From assembly GCF_008704395.1 (NCBI RefSeq), contig NZ_CP023695.1, forward strand, positions 6,634,001 to 6,698,000: a stretch of DNA of 64,000 nucleotides, given 5' to 3'. Under the pieces are notes generated by a model. That model ran no database searches, had not been told where the DNA came from, and worked only from the letters and a program-made list of their open reading frames with translations. The stretch's first letter is position 1. The number at the start of each line of letters is the position of its first letter. Position numbers and translations under genes: made by a program. Of this stretch, positions 1 through 8,233 are shown in pieces. The DNA comes from Streptomyces alboniger (lineage in GTDB: Bacteria; Actinomycetota; Actinomycetes; Streptomycetales; Streptomycetaceae).

Positions 1-77
1 GGCGTGCCGGACAGGCGGCCCGTCTCCGGGTCCGCGGCCTCGATGATCCGCCGCTGGGCGGCCGTGGGTGGCTTCAC
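1..77 (-). CDS. Partial hypothetical protein (N-terminus only)
   Basis: A GTG at 77 (minus strand) opens a frame that reads MKPPTAAQRRIIEAADPETG and stays open to the window edge. A purine-rich GAAAGGGG lies about ten bases upstream and could serve as a ribosome binding site. Only about 25 residues are visible, so no function can be given. The spacing to the next gene suggests separate transcription. It is listed because the start context and amino-acid composition look genuine for a Streptomyces gene, but a chance frame cannot be excluded. Confidence 0.4.
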   Translation of the reverse strand, partial: MKPPTAAQRRIIEAADPETGRLSGT

Positions 78-185
78 CGCACCCGCACCCCTTTCCGCTG
101 TCCGCGTCGGTCGGCGTCGACTGCTTCCGATAGTGCCTTGTGCCACTGACATCAGGAGTTCGAGCGTTTCCGGCGATCTCCCGCC

Positions 186-791
186 CTACGGCCGCAGGTT
201 CCAGCTCGCCACCACCGGGCGTCCGTGTTCCGTGCTCAGACGGCTGATCGTGCCCGTGGCCAGGAGGAACATCGAACCGCCCGAGGCGGGCAGGCCGAGC
301 CGCCGGGCCGTGAGAACGCGCAGGAAGTGACTGTGGGCGAAGAGGACCACGCTGCCCTCGTTGTTGGCGAGCGCCGCGTCCACCTTGGCCAGCATCCGGT
401 CGGCGCGCTCGGCCACCTGCTCCGGGCTCTCGCCGGGGTGCTCGGGCGGGCCGGGGGCGACGCCGTCGGTGAAGAGGTACCAGCCGGGCCGGGTGCGGTG
501 GATCTCCACGGTCGTCACGCCCTCGTACGCGCCGTAGTCCCACTCGCTCAGATCCGGGTCGACGTACGCGTCCGGGAACCCGGCCAGCTCCGCCGTCTCC
601 CGCGAGCGCCGCAGCGGGCTCGTGAACGCCGCGCCGATCCGGAATCCGCCGACCAGCGGGGCGAGCGAGCGGGCCTGCTGCCTGCCGTTGTCCGTGAGGG
701 GGATGTCCGTCCAGCTGGTGTGCTGCCCGGTCAGGGCCCACGACGTCTCGCCGTGCCGGACGAGGAGAAGATCGCCCATGGTCGCGCCCAT
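186..791 (-). CDS. Histidine phosphatase family protein (phosphoglycerate mutase-like)
   Basis: This is a 201-residue cytosolic protein of the branch-1 histidine phosphatase superfamily. It has the phosphohistidine motif LVRHGE with catalytic His13 and Arg12, and the second catalytic histidine in VVLFAHSH at His153. Family members remove phosphate from small phosphometabolites or proteins, and the substrate cannot be read from sequence. ATG 791 is preferred over ATG 779 because GGAAG sits at suitable spacing before 791. It is smaller than true phosphoglycerate mutase and lacks that enzyme's context. It is separated from the upstream von Willebrand gene pair by a strong hairpin, so it is probably transcribed on its own. 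Confidence 0.85.
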   Translation of the reverse strand: MGATMGDLLLVRHGETSWALTGQHTSWTDIPLTDNGRQQARSLAPLVGGFRIGAAFTSPLRRSRETAELAGFPDAYVDPDLSEWDYGAYEGVTTVEIHRTRPGWYLFTDGVAPGPPEHPGESPEQVAERADRMLAKVDAALANNEGSVVLFAHSHFLRVLTARRLGLPASGGSMFLLATGTISRLSTEHGRPVVASWNLRP

Positions 792-846
792 CCTGTTCTT
801 CCGTCGGCGGCCGGACCGTCCGGCCCGGCCACCGACGAGACTGCCA

Positions 847-871
847 CGCCCCGCGGGCCACCCGCGGGGCG
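847..871 (-). terminator. Strong hairpin terminator of the VWA gene pair
   Basis: CGCCCCGCGGG and its exact complement flank a three-base CCA loop, giving an 11-bp perfect GC stem just after the stop of the 879-1667 gene. There is no long U tract, as is common in Streptomyces. Its position fits transcription termination of the minus-strand unit above. Confidence 0.6.
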
Positions 872-878
872 GGCGTGC

Positions 879-1667
879 CTACAGGCCCTGGGGCACCCGC
901 GCGGGGCGGCCCGAGCCGCGGGTCAGGGCGTATCCGCCGACGCCCGCGAGCGCCGCGAGAACGCCACCGCCCGCCGTCCACAGCCAGCGCGAGGACCACC
1001 AGCCCGAGGCCCAGCCGTCCTCGGGCTCGGTCGCGGCGGCGGGCGTCTGCCGGTCCGAGCCCGCGCCCGGCACCAGCGGCTCCGCCAGCGCGCCGTCGAC
1101 GGCCTGCGCGCCGCCCGCGTCGGTCGTGGTGACCTTCACCTCGGCCCGCACCGGCAGACCGAGGTCGTCGGCCTTCAGACCGGTGACGGTGAGCCGCATG
1201 TAGTAGGTGCCCGGCAGCGGGTCGTTCGCCCACTGCTCCGACCACGCCTTGACGGTACGCAGCGTGCAGGACAGCGAGACCGCACCGGCATCCTGAGCCG
1301 CCGTCCTCCTCGGCGTGCCGAGCCGGCAGGCCTGGCGGCGCCGCAGACCGTCGTACACATCGACCTGCCAGGTGGACGCAGCGTGCCGCGCGGCGGCCTC
1401 CGGGAGCTTCACCGTGGCGTGCACGGTGGCCCGCTGCCCGGCGTCCACGGGGAACGCCCAGTACAGGTAGTCGCCCGTGGACGCCTCCGCGGAGGCGTCC
1501 TGGTCGGGGCGGATCGCGGTGGCGGTGCGGAAGGAGGTGCCCGCCTCGGACGGGGCGCCGTCGGCCTCGCCGCCGCCGTCACCGTCGGCGGCGGCGGCCT
1601 GGGGAAGGGCCAGCAGGGCGGTCGCGGCCAGCAGGGCCGCCCGTCCCCATACACGTGTCGTACGCAT
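879..1667 (-). CDS. Secreted/membrane-anchored hypothetical protein, partner of a VWA protein
   Basis: A 262-residue protein with a Sec signal peptide (about residues 1-27, MRTTRVWGRAALLAATALL, then an AAA cleavage region). A mainly beta, Thr/Val-rich exported region follows, and a C-terminal membrane helix (about 225-250) ends in basic residues. It therefore probably sits outside the membrane with a short cytosolic tail. The start ATG overlaps the stop of the VWA gene by one base (TGATG), so the two are translationally coupled and probably act together. The exported part has two cysteines but no recognisable enzyme motif. I do not recognise a named family. Confidence 0.75.
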   Translation of the reverse strand: MRTTRVWGRAALLAATALLALPQAAAADGDGGGEADGAPSEAGTSFRTATAIRPDQDASAEASTGDYLYWAFPVDAGQRATVHATVKLPEAAARHAASTWQVDVYDGLRRRQACRLGTPRRTAAQDAGAVSLSCTLRTVKAWSEQWANDPLPGTYYMRLTVTGLKADDLGLPVRAEVKVTTTDAGGAQAVDGALAEPLVPGAGSDRQTPAAATEPEDGWASGWWSSRWLWTAGGGVLAALAGVGGYALTRGSGRPARVPQGL

Positions 1668-2968
1668 CAGTTGGTCCTCCAGACCGCGAAACGCCAGCGC
1701 GAGAGCCAGCCCCAGACCAGACCGGCGACGAAGCCCACGAGGACGAGCAGCCCGAGCAGCCACCAGCCGTGGCCGAGCCCGAAGGAGGCGACGTCCGAGG
1801 CCTCGTCGGGGGAGTCGACCAGGTCGACGGCCAGCTCGACCGGCATACCCGGCGTCTTCTTCACCGACGCGGGCGCGGAGAAGGAGTTGCTGACGCGCAG
1901 ACAGACCGTCTCGGTGGCGCCGTACTTGTCGTCCTCGTCGGCGTCGTCGGCCTCCGGCCTCGGATAGCGAAGCCCCGTGGAGATCACGTCGGTGCGGCCG
2001 TCGCCGGACTCCTGGCCGCGTACGATCTCGCGGCCGTTCGGTGTCTCGGCCCGCAGCAGCACGCCGTAGTCCTGGTGCACGGCACGGTCGGCCGACACGC
2101 TCACGGAGGCGCGCAGCTCTTTGCCCTCGGGCACGTCCACGCGGTACCAGCGGTGCTCGCCGAACTCCTCGCGGTCGGTGTAGAGACCGGACCTCAGCCG
2201 TGGCGCGTCCGTGCACTGGGCGGCGCCCTTCGCCTCCACCGGGGTGACCACCGGATCGGCGGCGCGGTCCACCAACTGCTTGACGCGCCCGGCCAGCTCG
2301 TCCGTGTGCCGGATCGAGGTGTACGTCCCGCCGGTGGCCTCCGCGATGCAGCTCAGCTGGTCGCGGGTCTTGGCGTCCGGCACCAGGCCGAGCGTGTCGA
2401 TGGTGAGGTGGATCCCCTTGGCGGAGATCTCCCGGGCCACGACGCACGGGTCGAGCGGCTGACAGGTGTCCTCGCCGTCGGATATCAGCACGATGCGGCG
2501 GCTGCGCCCGGCGGTGTCGTCCGTCAGGTCGTCGGCGGCCTTGAGCAGCGTCGGGCCGATCGGGGTCCAGCCGGTCGGCGCGAGCGTCGCCACGGCGGCC
2601 TTCGCGTCGGTGCGGCCCGCCTTGTCGAGCCGCTCCACGGGGTAGAGCAGCTCGGTGTCCTTGCAGCCCGTCTTGCGGTCGTCGCCGCGGTAGTTGGCGC
2701 CGAGGGTGCGGATGCCGAGGGCGACCTCGTCCGGAGTGGCGTCCAGGACCTCGTTGAACGCCTGCTTGGCGGCGGCCATACGGGACTTGCCGTCGATGTC
2801 GCGGGCCCGCATGGAGCCGCTGACGTCGAGGACCAGCTCGACCTTGGGGGAGGGCTGCGCCGGTTCGTCGTCGTCATCGGCGGCTGCGGGACCCGCCGTG
2901 ACGAGCCCGGCGGTCAGGGCGGCGAGCAGGGCGATGACCCAGGCCGCCGGCCGTTGTCTTGTGATCAT
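1667..2968 (-). CDS. Secreted VWA-domain protein with C-terminal membrane anchor
   Basis: A 433-residue protein with a signal peptide (about residues 1-31) and a von Willebrand A domain starting near residue 42. The domain carries a complete metal-ion-dependent adhesion motif DVSGS (48-52). A beta-rich region follows, and a C-terminal helix near 400-422 is followed by Arg-rich residues. VWA domains with MIDAS bind protein ligands through a divalent cation, so an extracytoplasmic binding or scaffold role is likely. It is one base from the partner gene at 879-1667. TAGTAT lies six bases before the ATG and no Shine-Dalgarno is visible, so a leaderless transcript is possible. Read-through from the upstream hydrolase, whose stop is nine bases away, is equally plausible. 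Confidence 0.85.
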   Translation of the reverse strand: MITRQRPAAWVIALLAALTAGLVTAGPAAADDDDEPAQPSPKVELVLDVSGSMRARDIDGKSRMAAAKQAFNEVLDATPDEVALGIRTLGANYRGDDRKTGCKDTELLYPVERLDKAGRTDAKAAVATLAPTGWTPIGPTLLKAADDLTDDTAGRSRRIVLISDGEDTCQPLDPCVVAREISAKGIHLTIDTLGLVPDAKTRDQLSCIAEATGGTYTSIRHTDELAGRVKQLVDRAADPVVTPVEAKGAAQCTDAPRLRSGLYTDREEFGEHRWYRVDVPEGKELRASVSVSADRAVHQDYGVLLRAETPNGREIVRGQESGDGRTDVISTGLRYPRPEADDADEDDKYGATETVCLRVSNSFSAPASVKKTPGMPVELAVDLVDSPDEASDVASFGLGHGWWLLGLLVLVGFVAGLVWGWLSRWRFAVWRTN

Positions 2969-2977
2969 CGCCGGATA

Positions 2978-3742
2978 CTATTGATCTTGGCGCGGATCCC
3001 CCAAAACGACCCGGCCGAGCAGCGGGAGCAGCCGGTCCCAGTGACGCTGGAGCGCGGCGGCGCTGAACGCGTCGGTGTCGGCCATGGTGAAGCCGTGGAC
3101 GCTGTCCGGATAGACCTCGATGGTATGCCCGACGCCCGCGGCGTCCAGCGCCCGCTCCAGCTCGCCGATGGCCTCGGGCGTCAAGTCCCCTACGGCGAGG
3201 CCGAGGTGGACCTCGGCGGTGAGCCGGGAGAGGAGGCGGTGCGGGCTGTCGGGCGCGTCGGTGACCAGGAACCCGGGGTGGAACCCCGCGACAGCGGCCA
3301 CCCGGCCGGGGTGGGCCGCTCCGGTGCGCATCGCCAGGGCGGCGCCCAGGCAGTAGCCGATCACGCCGAAGGGCCCGTCGCCCACCTCGGGCTGCGCGGC
3401 GAGGAAGTCGAGGTAGGCGTCGGCGTCGCGCAGGACGCGCTCGGTGGTGTGCGCCTCGACCAGGGGCATCAGCAGCGCGAAGACCTTCGGCCGGTCCTCC
3501 TCGCCGATGTGTCCGGGCAGCTCGACCACCGGCGCGCGGCCGTGGCGGTAGTAGAGGTTCGGAACGAGTACGTAGTAGCCGTGCCCGGCCAGTTCACGGG
3601 CTAGCTCCTCCACCACGGGCCGGACGTTGAAGGCGTCCGGGTACAGCAGCACGCCCGGGTGCCGCCCGGCTCCGTCGGGGAAGGCTGCGAAGGCGTCCGC
3701 CTCGCCGTCGGGGGTGGGTATCCGAAGGGACTTGGTGGGCAT
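2978..3742 (-). CDS. Dienelactone hydrolase family protein
   Basis: A 254-residue alpha/beta hydrolase of the dienelactone hydrolase family. The nucleophile motif GYCLG places the catalytic cysteine at 131. The rest of the triad is probably Asp185 and His216 (DSVHGF). Family members hydrolyse cyclic ester or lactone substrates such as dienelactone, but many homologues are general carboxylesterases, so the substrate is unknown. ATG 3742 was chosen because AGGAAG precedes it at normal spacing. The longer frame would add an unlikely Arg/Ser-rich leader. It lies between the MerR-HEAT regulator and the VWA gene on the same strand. The MerR gene ends 60 bases upstream, so co-expression is possible. 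Confidence 0.87.
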   Translation of the reverse strand: MPTKSLRIPTPDGEADAFAAFPDGAGRHPGVLLYPDAFNVRPVVEELARELAGHGYYVLVPNLYYRHGRAPVVELPGHIGEEDRPKVFALLMPLVEAHTTERVLRDADAYLDFLAAQPEVGDGPFGVIGYCLGAALAMRTGAAHPGRVAAVAGFHPGFLVTDAPDSPHRLLSRLTAEVHLGLAVGDLTPEAIGELERALDAAGVGHTIEVYPDSVHGFTMADTDAFSAAALQRHWDRLLPLLGRVVLGDPRQDQ

Positions 3743-3801
3743 GGCAGAACTTCCTTTCGTGGAATCAACCCGGCGATGGTACGCCCGACTTGACGTCAAG
3801 A

Positions 3802-4851
3802 TCACATACGTACGGGGCGCCGACTGACGTCACGTATCCCGAGAACATAGGCCGCGGTGACCGCGACGCCGCGGTCCTCGTCCCCCGCCAGATCCGCCAG
3901 GGCCCGCGACGCCGTGCTGCCCGGGATGTCCGCGAGCGCCTGCGCCACCCGGCGGCGTGCGGCCGGTCCGGGGCCACCGCGGGCGAGACGGTCGGTGAAC
4001 CCGGTGGCGATCTCCTCCGCCAGGGCCGGGCGAGCGGCCAGCACGCCCAGGGCGTCGGCCGCGTCCACGTCGTTCCTCTCCTCGACGACCATGTCGATGA
4101 GCGTCGGGACCGCCTCGGCCACGCCGCGTGTCCCGAGCGCCAGAGCCGCGTATCCGCGGACCACGGCATCGGGGTGCGCGAGGGCGTCCCGCAGCGGCAC
4201 GGCCGCCTCCTCCTCCGGCATCTCGGCGAGGGACTGCACGGCACGCTTGCGCACCTCGGCGTCGGGCGAGCCGAGGCCCTTCGCCAGCAGCGCCCCTCCG
4301 CCGTCGCCGGACTGCGCGAGAGCCCACCGCAGGGCCCCGGCGACGTTCGTGTCCGACTCGCTCAGCGCCGCCTCGACCAGCGCCTCCACCGGCACCGGAA
4401 CCTCCTCGGCCGAGGAGAGGGCCGCGCGCTGACGCCGGGCGGCGCTCTGCGACCCGAGCCCCTGGAGCAGCGCGACGATCTGGAGGACGCCCTCCCACCC
4501 GGCGGGCTCCGAGGCGTCGATCCGGCGGAGCCGGGTGAGCAGCTCCGTCTCCCGCGCGATGCGTTCCCGCGTCTGCCGGATCAGGTCGTCGACGAGCGCC
4601 GAGGGCGCGAAGCCGGGGTCGTCGAGGGCCCGTCCGACATCCCGCAGCGAAAGCCCCAGCGAACGCAGGCTCTCGATGTGGAAGATCCGCCGGATGTCGT
4701 CCTCGGAGTACTCCCGATAGCCGCCGTGGGTGCGGTCCGACGGGCACACAAGGCCGAGCGCCTCGTAATGCCTGAGCATGCGGGCGCTGACCCCGGACAG
4801 GCGGGCCACATCACCGATCAGCACTGCCTGTCGCTCCTCGCCGCCCGTCAC
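3802..4851 (-). CDS. MerR-family regulator fused to HEAT repeats
   Basis: A 349-residue protein. Residues 10-80 form a MerR winged helix (IGDVARLSGVSARMLRHYE and GGYREYSEDDIRR), followed by a dimerisation helix. From about residue 155 to the end it consists of HEAT-like alpha-helical repeats, with recurring Arg-Ala-Leu-Ala, DxxxxVR and AxxALG patterns. There is no cysteine-based metal site and no drug-binding GyrI-like domain, so the HEAT solenoid is probably the sensing or protein-binding part. Only 15 bases separate it from the upstream HEAT-only gene, indicating an operon. MerR proteins usually act on a stretched promoter spacer. None stands out in the sequence, so the regulon is unknown. 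Confidence 0.85.
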   Translation of the reverse strand: MTGGEERQAVLIGDVARLSGVSARMLRHYEALGLVCPSDRTHGGYREYSEDDIRRIFHIESLRSLGLSLRDVGRALDDPGFAPSALVDDLIRQTRERIARETELLTRLRRIDASEPAGWEGVLQIVALLQGLGSQSAARRQRAALSSAEEVPVPVEALVEAALSESDTNVAGALRWALAQSGDGGGALLAKGLGSPDAEVRKRAVQSLAEMPEEEAAVPLRDALAHPDAVVRGYAALALGTRGVAEAVPTLIDMVVEERNDVDAADALGVLAARPALAEEIATGFTDRLARGGPGPAARRRVAQALADIPGSTASRALADLAGDEDRGVAVTAAYVLGIRDVSRRPVRM

Positions 4852-4866
4852 CCACCACCGCGCATG

Positions 4867-5571
4867 TCATTCTGCCGGGCCCTCCCCGCCGAGCGCCACG
4901 ACGCGCCTCGCCTCCTCGACCGCGAACTCGAACCCGGCCTCCGGGTCGCGCAACAGCCGTTCCGTTGCGATCGCGTGCGCGCGCACCTCCGGGTCGGCGT
5001 CGCTCATCGCGGCGTCCAGCGCCGGCACGATCACCTCACCGAGCGCGATCATCGCCCGGCTGAGGCTCAGCCGCGTCTCGCGCCCGCCGCGCCCGAGCTG
5101 CCCCGACAGCGCGTGGGCCAGCGCGGACTTCTCCTCTTCGGGTACGAGCACGACCGCCGCCCGCCAAGCACTCCGCGCCACCTCGTCGTCGGCGTCGGAC
5201 AGCAGCTCCGGCGTGATCGCGGGCCACGCCCGCCGGTCCCCGATCTTGGAGAGCGTGTGCAGCGCCTGGCTCCGTGCCTGCGCGCCCTCCGCGCGGAGTT
5301 CGTCGAGCAGTCCCGGGAGCGTCGCGGCCGCCGGGTGGCGGGTGAGCGCCCACGTGAGCATTTCCCGCACCGAGAAGTCCGGCTCGCTCGCGCAGCGTTC
5401 GATGAGCTTGTCGACGCACCGAGGGTCGGGGGCCGTGCCGACCGCCATCGCCGCCCGCAGCCGTACCGACGAGCGGCTGTCCTCCAGCCCCTGAAGGGCT
5501 CGCGTCGTATCCGTCTCCGTATCCGTATTCGTGTCCGTATTCGTGTCCGCGTCCTGGATCGGCAGGGTCAT
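4867..5571 (-). CDS. HEAT repeat protein with Asp/Thr-rich N-terminal repeat
   Basis: A 234-residue protein built of HEAT repeats (about residues 27-225), with typical VRLRAAMA and VREMLTWALT helix patterns. It is probably a protein-interaction scaffold. ATG 5571 was chosen because AGGAGG sits eight bases upstream; a GTG at 5580 is the alternative. Residues about 6-21 are a low-complexity run alternating Asp/Asn/Glu and Thr, encoded by eight near-identical hexanucleotides. The protein is transcribed just ahead of the MerR-HEAT regulator, and the shared fold suggests the two may interact or descend from a duplication. The molecular role is unknown. Confidence 0.8.
   Translation of the reverse strand: MTLPIQDADTNTDTNTDTETDTTRALQGLEDSRSSVRLRAAMAVGTAPDPRCVDKLIERCASEPDFSVREMLTWALTRHPAAATLPGLLDELRAEGAQARSQALHTLSKIGDRRAWPAITPELLSDADDEVARSAWRAAVVLVPEEEKSALAHALSGQLGRGGRETRLSLSRAMIALGEVIVPALDAAMSDADPEVRAHAIATERLLRDPEAGFEFAVEEARRVVALGGEGPAE
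5507..5554. repeat. Hexanucleotide tandem repeat inside the HEAT gene
   Basis: Eight consecutive six-base units of the form GTATCC, GTCTCC, GTATTC, GTGTCC or GCGTCC code (minus strand) for the alternating acidic/Asn-Thr stretch at the start of the HEAT protein. Because the unit is two codons, gain or loss of copies would preserve the reading frame. Confidence 0.8.
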
Positions 5572-5618
5572 CGGGACCACCTCCTCGACGCAGTGAAGGC
5601 CTTCTCACCGTGTCAAGG

Positions 5619-6862
5619 TCAAACCACGCGGGCCTTCAGCTCCCCGCCCCCGAACGCTCCCGTCCCGTCCGCCTCCTTCCAGAAGGTCTCCAGCGCCGTC
5701 TGGTCCATCGCCCGCCAGTTCGGTGTCGAGAGGACCAGCGCGTCGCCGAGGCGGCGCCCGAGGTCCACCATCGTGCGGCCCGAGGGTGTGCGGTCCCCGT
5801 CGTACGCGTCCAGGGCGTGCGCCCAGGTGTCCGCCGCGCGCAGCGCGGACTCCAGGACCGTCGCGTCCTGGAGTGCCTTGACCGCGCCCGCGCCGGTGTG
5901 CGGCCGGGCCACCGCCGCCGCGTCGCCCACCAGCAGCACGCGGTCCATGGCGGACCGGGGCGCCGTGAAGTCGTACATGGGCTGGAGGAACAGTTCGTCG
6001 GACGCCGTCGCCCGCACCACCGCACCCCAGTACGGGGGCAGGAGGTCGTCGGCGACGTGCGCCAGATGCCGTGCGAGGGCCTCGGTGAGGCCGCCGGGCG
6101 GCAGCCCCGCCGGGCCGGTCAGCCGCAGGTCGAGGCCGAGCCCGAGGTCGAGGCCCGGGGGCGGCGCGGTGTAGAGGACCCAGTTGACGCGGTGGCCGCC
6201 GGCGTCGTCGGGGATGCGGTAGAGGACGACGTGCCCGCCGGGGAAGACCACGTACACGCACTCGTCCTCCGGCCACCACTCGGATCGGCGAGCCGGCTCA
6301 CAGGGTAGGCGCCGCGCCAGGCGAGATACCCGGCGTAGGCGGGCCGTACGTCACCGAACGCGCAGGTGCGGGCCACCGAGCGGTAGCCGTCGGCGCCGAT
6401 GGCGAGGTCGAAGCGCTCGGTGCCCCCGGCGGTCTCGACGCGGATTCCGTCGGGGCCGGGGCGCAGCGCCTGCACGGGGGTCCCCGCCCGGAAGGCGACC
6501 TCCTCCGGGATCCTGCCGCGCAGCTCCCGCCACAGCGGGCCCCAGTTGTACGCGCGGAAGGGGAAGGGCATCGCGGCGATCTCCCGGCCCACCGGGGCGG
6601 CCACGGCGTCGCGCACGTACCAGCGGCGCCGCAGCATCTGCACCCACGGCATCCCCGCGTCCAGGTAACCGGCGAACTCCAGCTCCGCGTACCGCCCGTC
6701 GTGCACCGCGAGCCCCAAGCCGCGCTCCGCCAGGTCCCCCGCCGTGCGCTCGTACACCGTGACCTCGTCGGCGCCCCCGCGGCAGGCGGCCAGCGCCGCC
6801 GCGCACCCGGCGATACTGCCACCCACGACGGCGACCTTGCCCCCACGCATCATGGGGGTCAT
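5619..6862 (-). pseudogene. FAD-dependent monooxygenase, frameshifted
   Basis: Two minus-strand frames together make one flavoprotein monooxygenase of about 414 residues. The N-terminal part (from 6862 down to about 6283) has the Rossmann motif VAVVGGSIAGCAAALAA and the mid-domain motif FDLAIGADGYRS. The C-terminal part (from about 6283 to 5619) begins in a different frame with EWWPEDECVYVVFPGG and contains the FAD-ribityl motif LLVGDAAA. Homology logic places the break near 6280-6285, where one base appears to be missing between GATCC and GAG. Either this is a real inactivating deletion or a sequencing error. If intact, the enzyme would hydroxylate an aromatic or similar substrate using NAD(P)H and oxygen. 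Confidence 0.8.
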
Positions 6863-6931
6863 CTTGGCAGCGGAAGTGAGTGCCTGTCAGCGCCACGCCC
6901 CGGGCGCGTCCGGTGGGGTGCCCCCGGAGTG

Positions 6932-8149
6932 TCAGCGGCCCTGGCGGTAGCCGCTCAGGAAGCGGCCGATGCGGCTGATCGCCGCGTCGAGATCGTCGGC
7001 GTGGGGGAGGGTGAGGATGCGGAAGTGGTCGGGGCGGGGCCAGTTGAAGCCGGTGCCCTGGACCACCTGGATCTTCTCCTGGAGCAGGAGGTCCAGCACG
7101 AACTTCTCGTCGTCGTGGATCGGATGGACCTTCGGGTCCAGGCGCGGGAAGGCGTACAGCGCGCCCTTCGGCTTGACGCAGGAGACGCCGGGGATCTCGT
7201 TCAGCTTCTCCCAGGCCCGGTCCCGCTGCTCGTGCAACCGCCCGCCGGGCGCGGTCAGTTCACGGATCGACTGGCGGCCGCCGAGCGCGGCCTGGATGGC
7301 GAACTGCGCGGGCGCGTTGGGGCACAGGCGCATGGAGGCGAGCATCGTCAGCCCCTCCAGGTAGTCGCGCGCGTGCTGCCGCGGGCCGGTGATGACCAGC
7401 CAGCCCGAACGGAAACCCGCCACGCGGTACGTCTTCGAAAGACCGCAGAAGGTGAGGACCACGAGATCCGGGGCGAGGGCGGCCACGCTGTGGTGCACGG
7501 CGTCGTCGTACAGGATCTGGTCGTAGATCTCGTCGGCGAAGACCATCAGGCCGTGCCGCCGCGCGAGATCGAGGATGCCCTCCAGGATCTCCTTCGGATA
7601 GACCGCGCCCGTGGGGTTGTTGGGGTTGATGATCACGACGGCCTTGGTCCTGTCGGTGATCTTCGAGGCCATGTCGTCGAGGTCGGGGTACCAGTCCGCC
7701 GCCTCGTCGCAGACGTAGTGGACGGCCTTGCCTCCGGAGAGGGTCGTCACCGCGGTCCACAGCGGGAAGTCGGGCGCGGGGATGAGGATTTCGTCGCCGT
7801 CCTCCAGGAGCGCCTGGACCGCCATCGTGACCAGCTCGGACACGCCGTTGCCGAGGAAGACGTCGTCCACCGAGACCTCGTCGAGGCCGAGCGCCTGATA
7901 GCGCTGGGCGACGGCGCGGCGGGCGGACAGGACGCCGCGCGAGTCCGTGTAGCCGTGCGCCTGCGGAAGCATCCGGATCATGTCCTGGACGATCTCCTCG
8001 GGCGCCTCGAAGCCGAAGAGCGCGGGGTTGCCGGTGTTGAGGCGCAGGACGCTGTGGCCCGCCTCCTCCAGGGCGTTGGCGTGCTCGATGACGGGGCCCC
8101 GGATCTCGTAACAGACCTCGCTGAGCTTGCTCGACTGCCGGAACTCCAT
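6932..8149 (-). CDS. Pyridoxal phosphate-dependent aminotransferase (AlaA/AlaC-like)
   Basis: A 405-residue fold-type I aminotransferase. The NPNNPTGAVYP motif and the downstream DEIYD bind the cofactor. SKTYRVAGFRSGW carries the Schiff-base lysine, and FRILTLPHADDLD is near the C-terminus. Length and motifs match the alanine/valine-pyruvate group (AlaA/AlaC), which transfers the amino group between alanine and 2-oxoglutarate. Exact donor preference is not provable here. It is divergently transcribed from an HxlR-type regulator. Two inverted repeats in the 84-base gap could control both genes. Confidence 0.88.
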   Translation of the reverse strand: MEFRQSSKLSEVCYEIRGPVIEHANALEEAGHSVLRLNTGNPALFGFEAPEEIVQDMIRMLPQAHGYTDSRGVLSARRAVAQRYQALGLDEVSVDDVFLGNGVSELVTMAVQALLEDGDEILIPAPDFPLWTAVTTLSGGKAVHYVCDEAADWYPDLDDMASKITDRTKAVVIINPNNPTGAVYPKEILEGILDLARRHGLMVFADEIYDQILYDDAVHHSVAALAPDLVVLTFCGLSKTYRVAGFRSGWLVITGPRQHARDYLEGLTMLASMRLCPNAPAQFAIQAALGGRQSIRELTAPGGRLHEQRDRAWEKLNEIPGVSCVKPKGALYAFPRLDPKVHPIHDDEKFVLDLLLQEKIQVVQGTGFNWPRPDHFRILTLPHADDLDAAISRIGRFLSGYRQGR

Positions 8150-8175
8150 GCGGTGCGCCTCCCGTGACGTGTGTT

Positions 8176-8192
8176 ACTTGGTTTTACCAAGT
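8176..8192. promoter_or_regulatory. Candidate HxlR operator 1
   Basis: ACTTGGT-TTT-ACCAAGT is a perfect 7-bp inverted repeat between the divergent aminotransferase and HxlR genes. It shares the TTGG-N-CCAA logic with a second site centred 21 bp away, two helical turns along the same face. Confidence 0.6.
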
Positions 8193-8198
8193 CGCCGC

Positions 8199-8211
8199 TT
8201 GGAAAGTCCAA
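8199..8211. promoter_or_regulatory. Candidate HxlR operator 2, overlapping the promoter
   Basis: TTGGA-AAG-TCCAA is a perfect 5-bp inverted repeat. It overlaps the presumed -35/spacer region of the HxlR gene, whose -10-like TAGACT lies at 8221-8226. Binding here would repress the regulator's own promoter. Confidence 0.6.
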
Positions 8212-8233
8212 CAACCTGTCTAGACTGCGTCAC

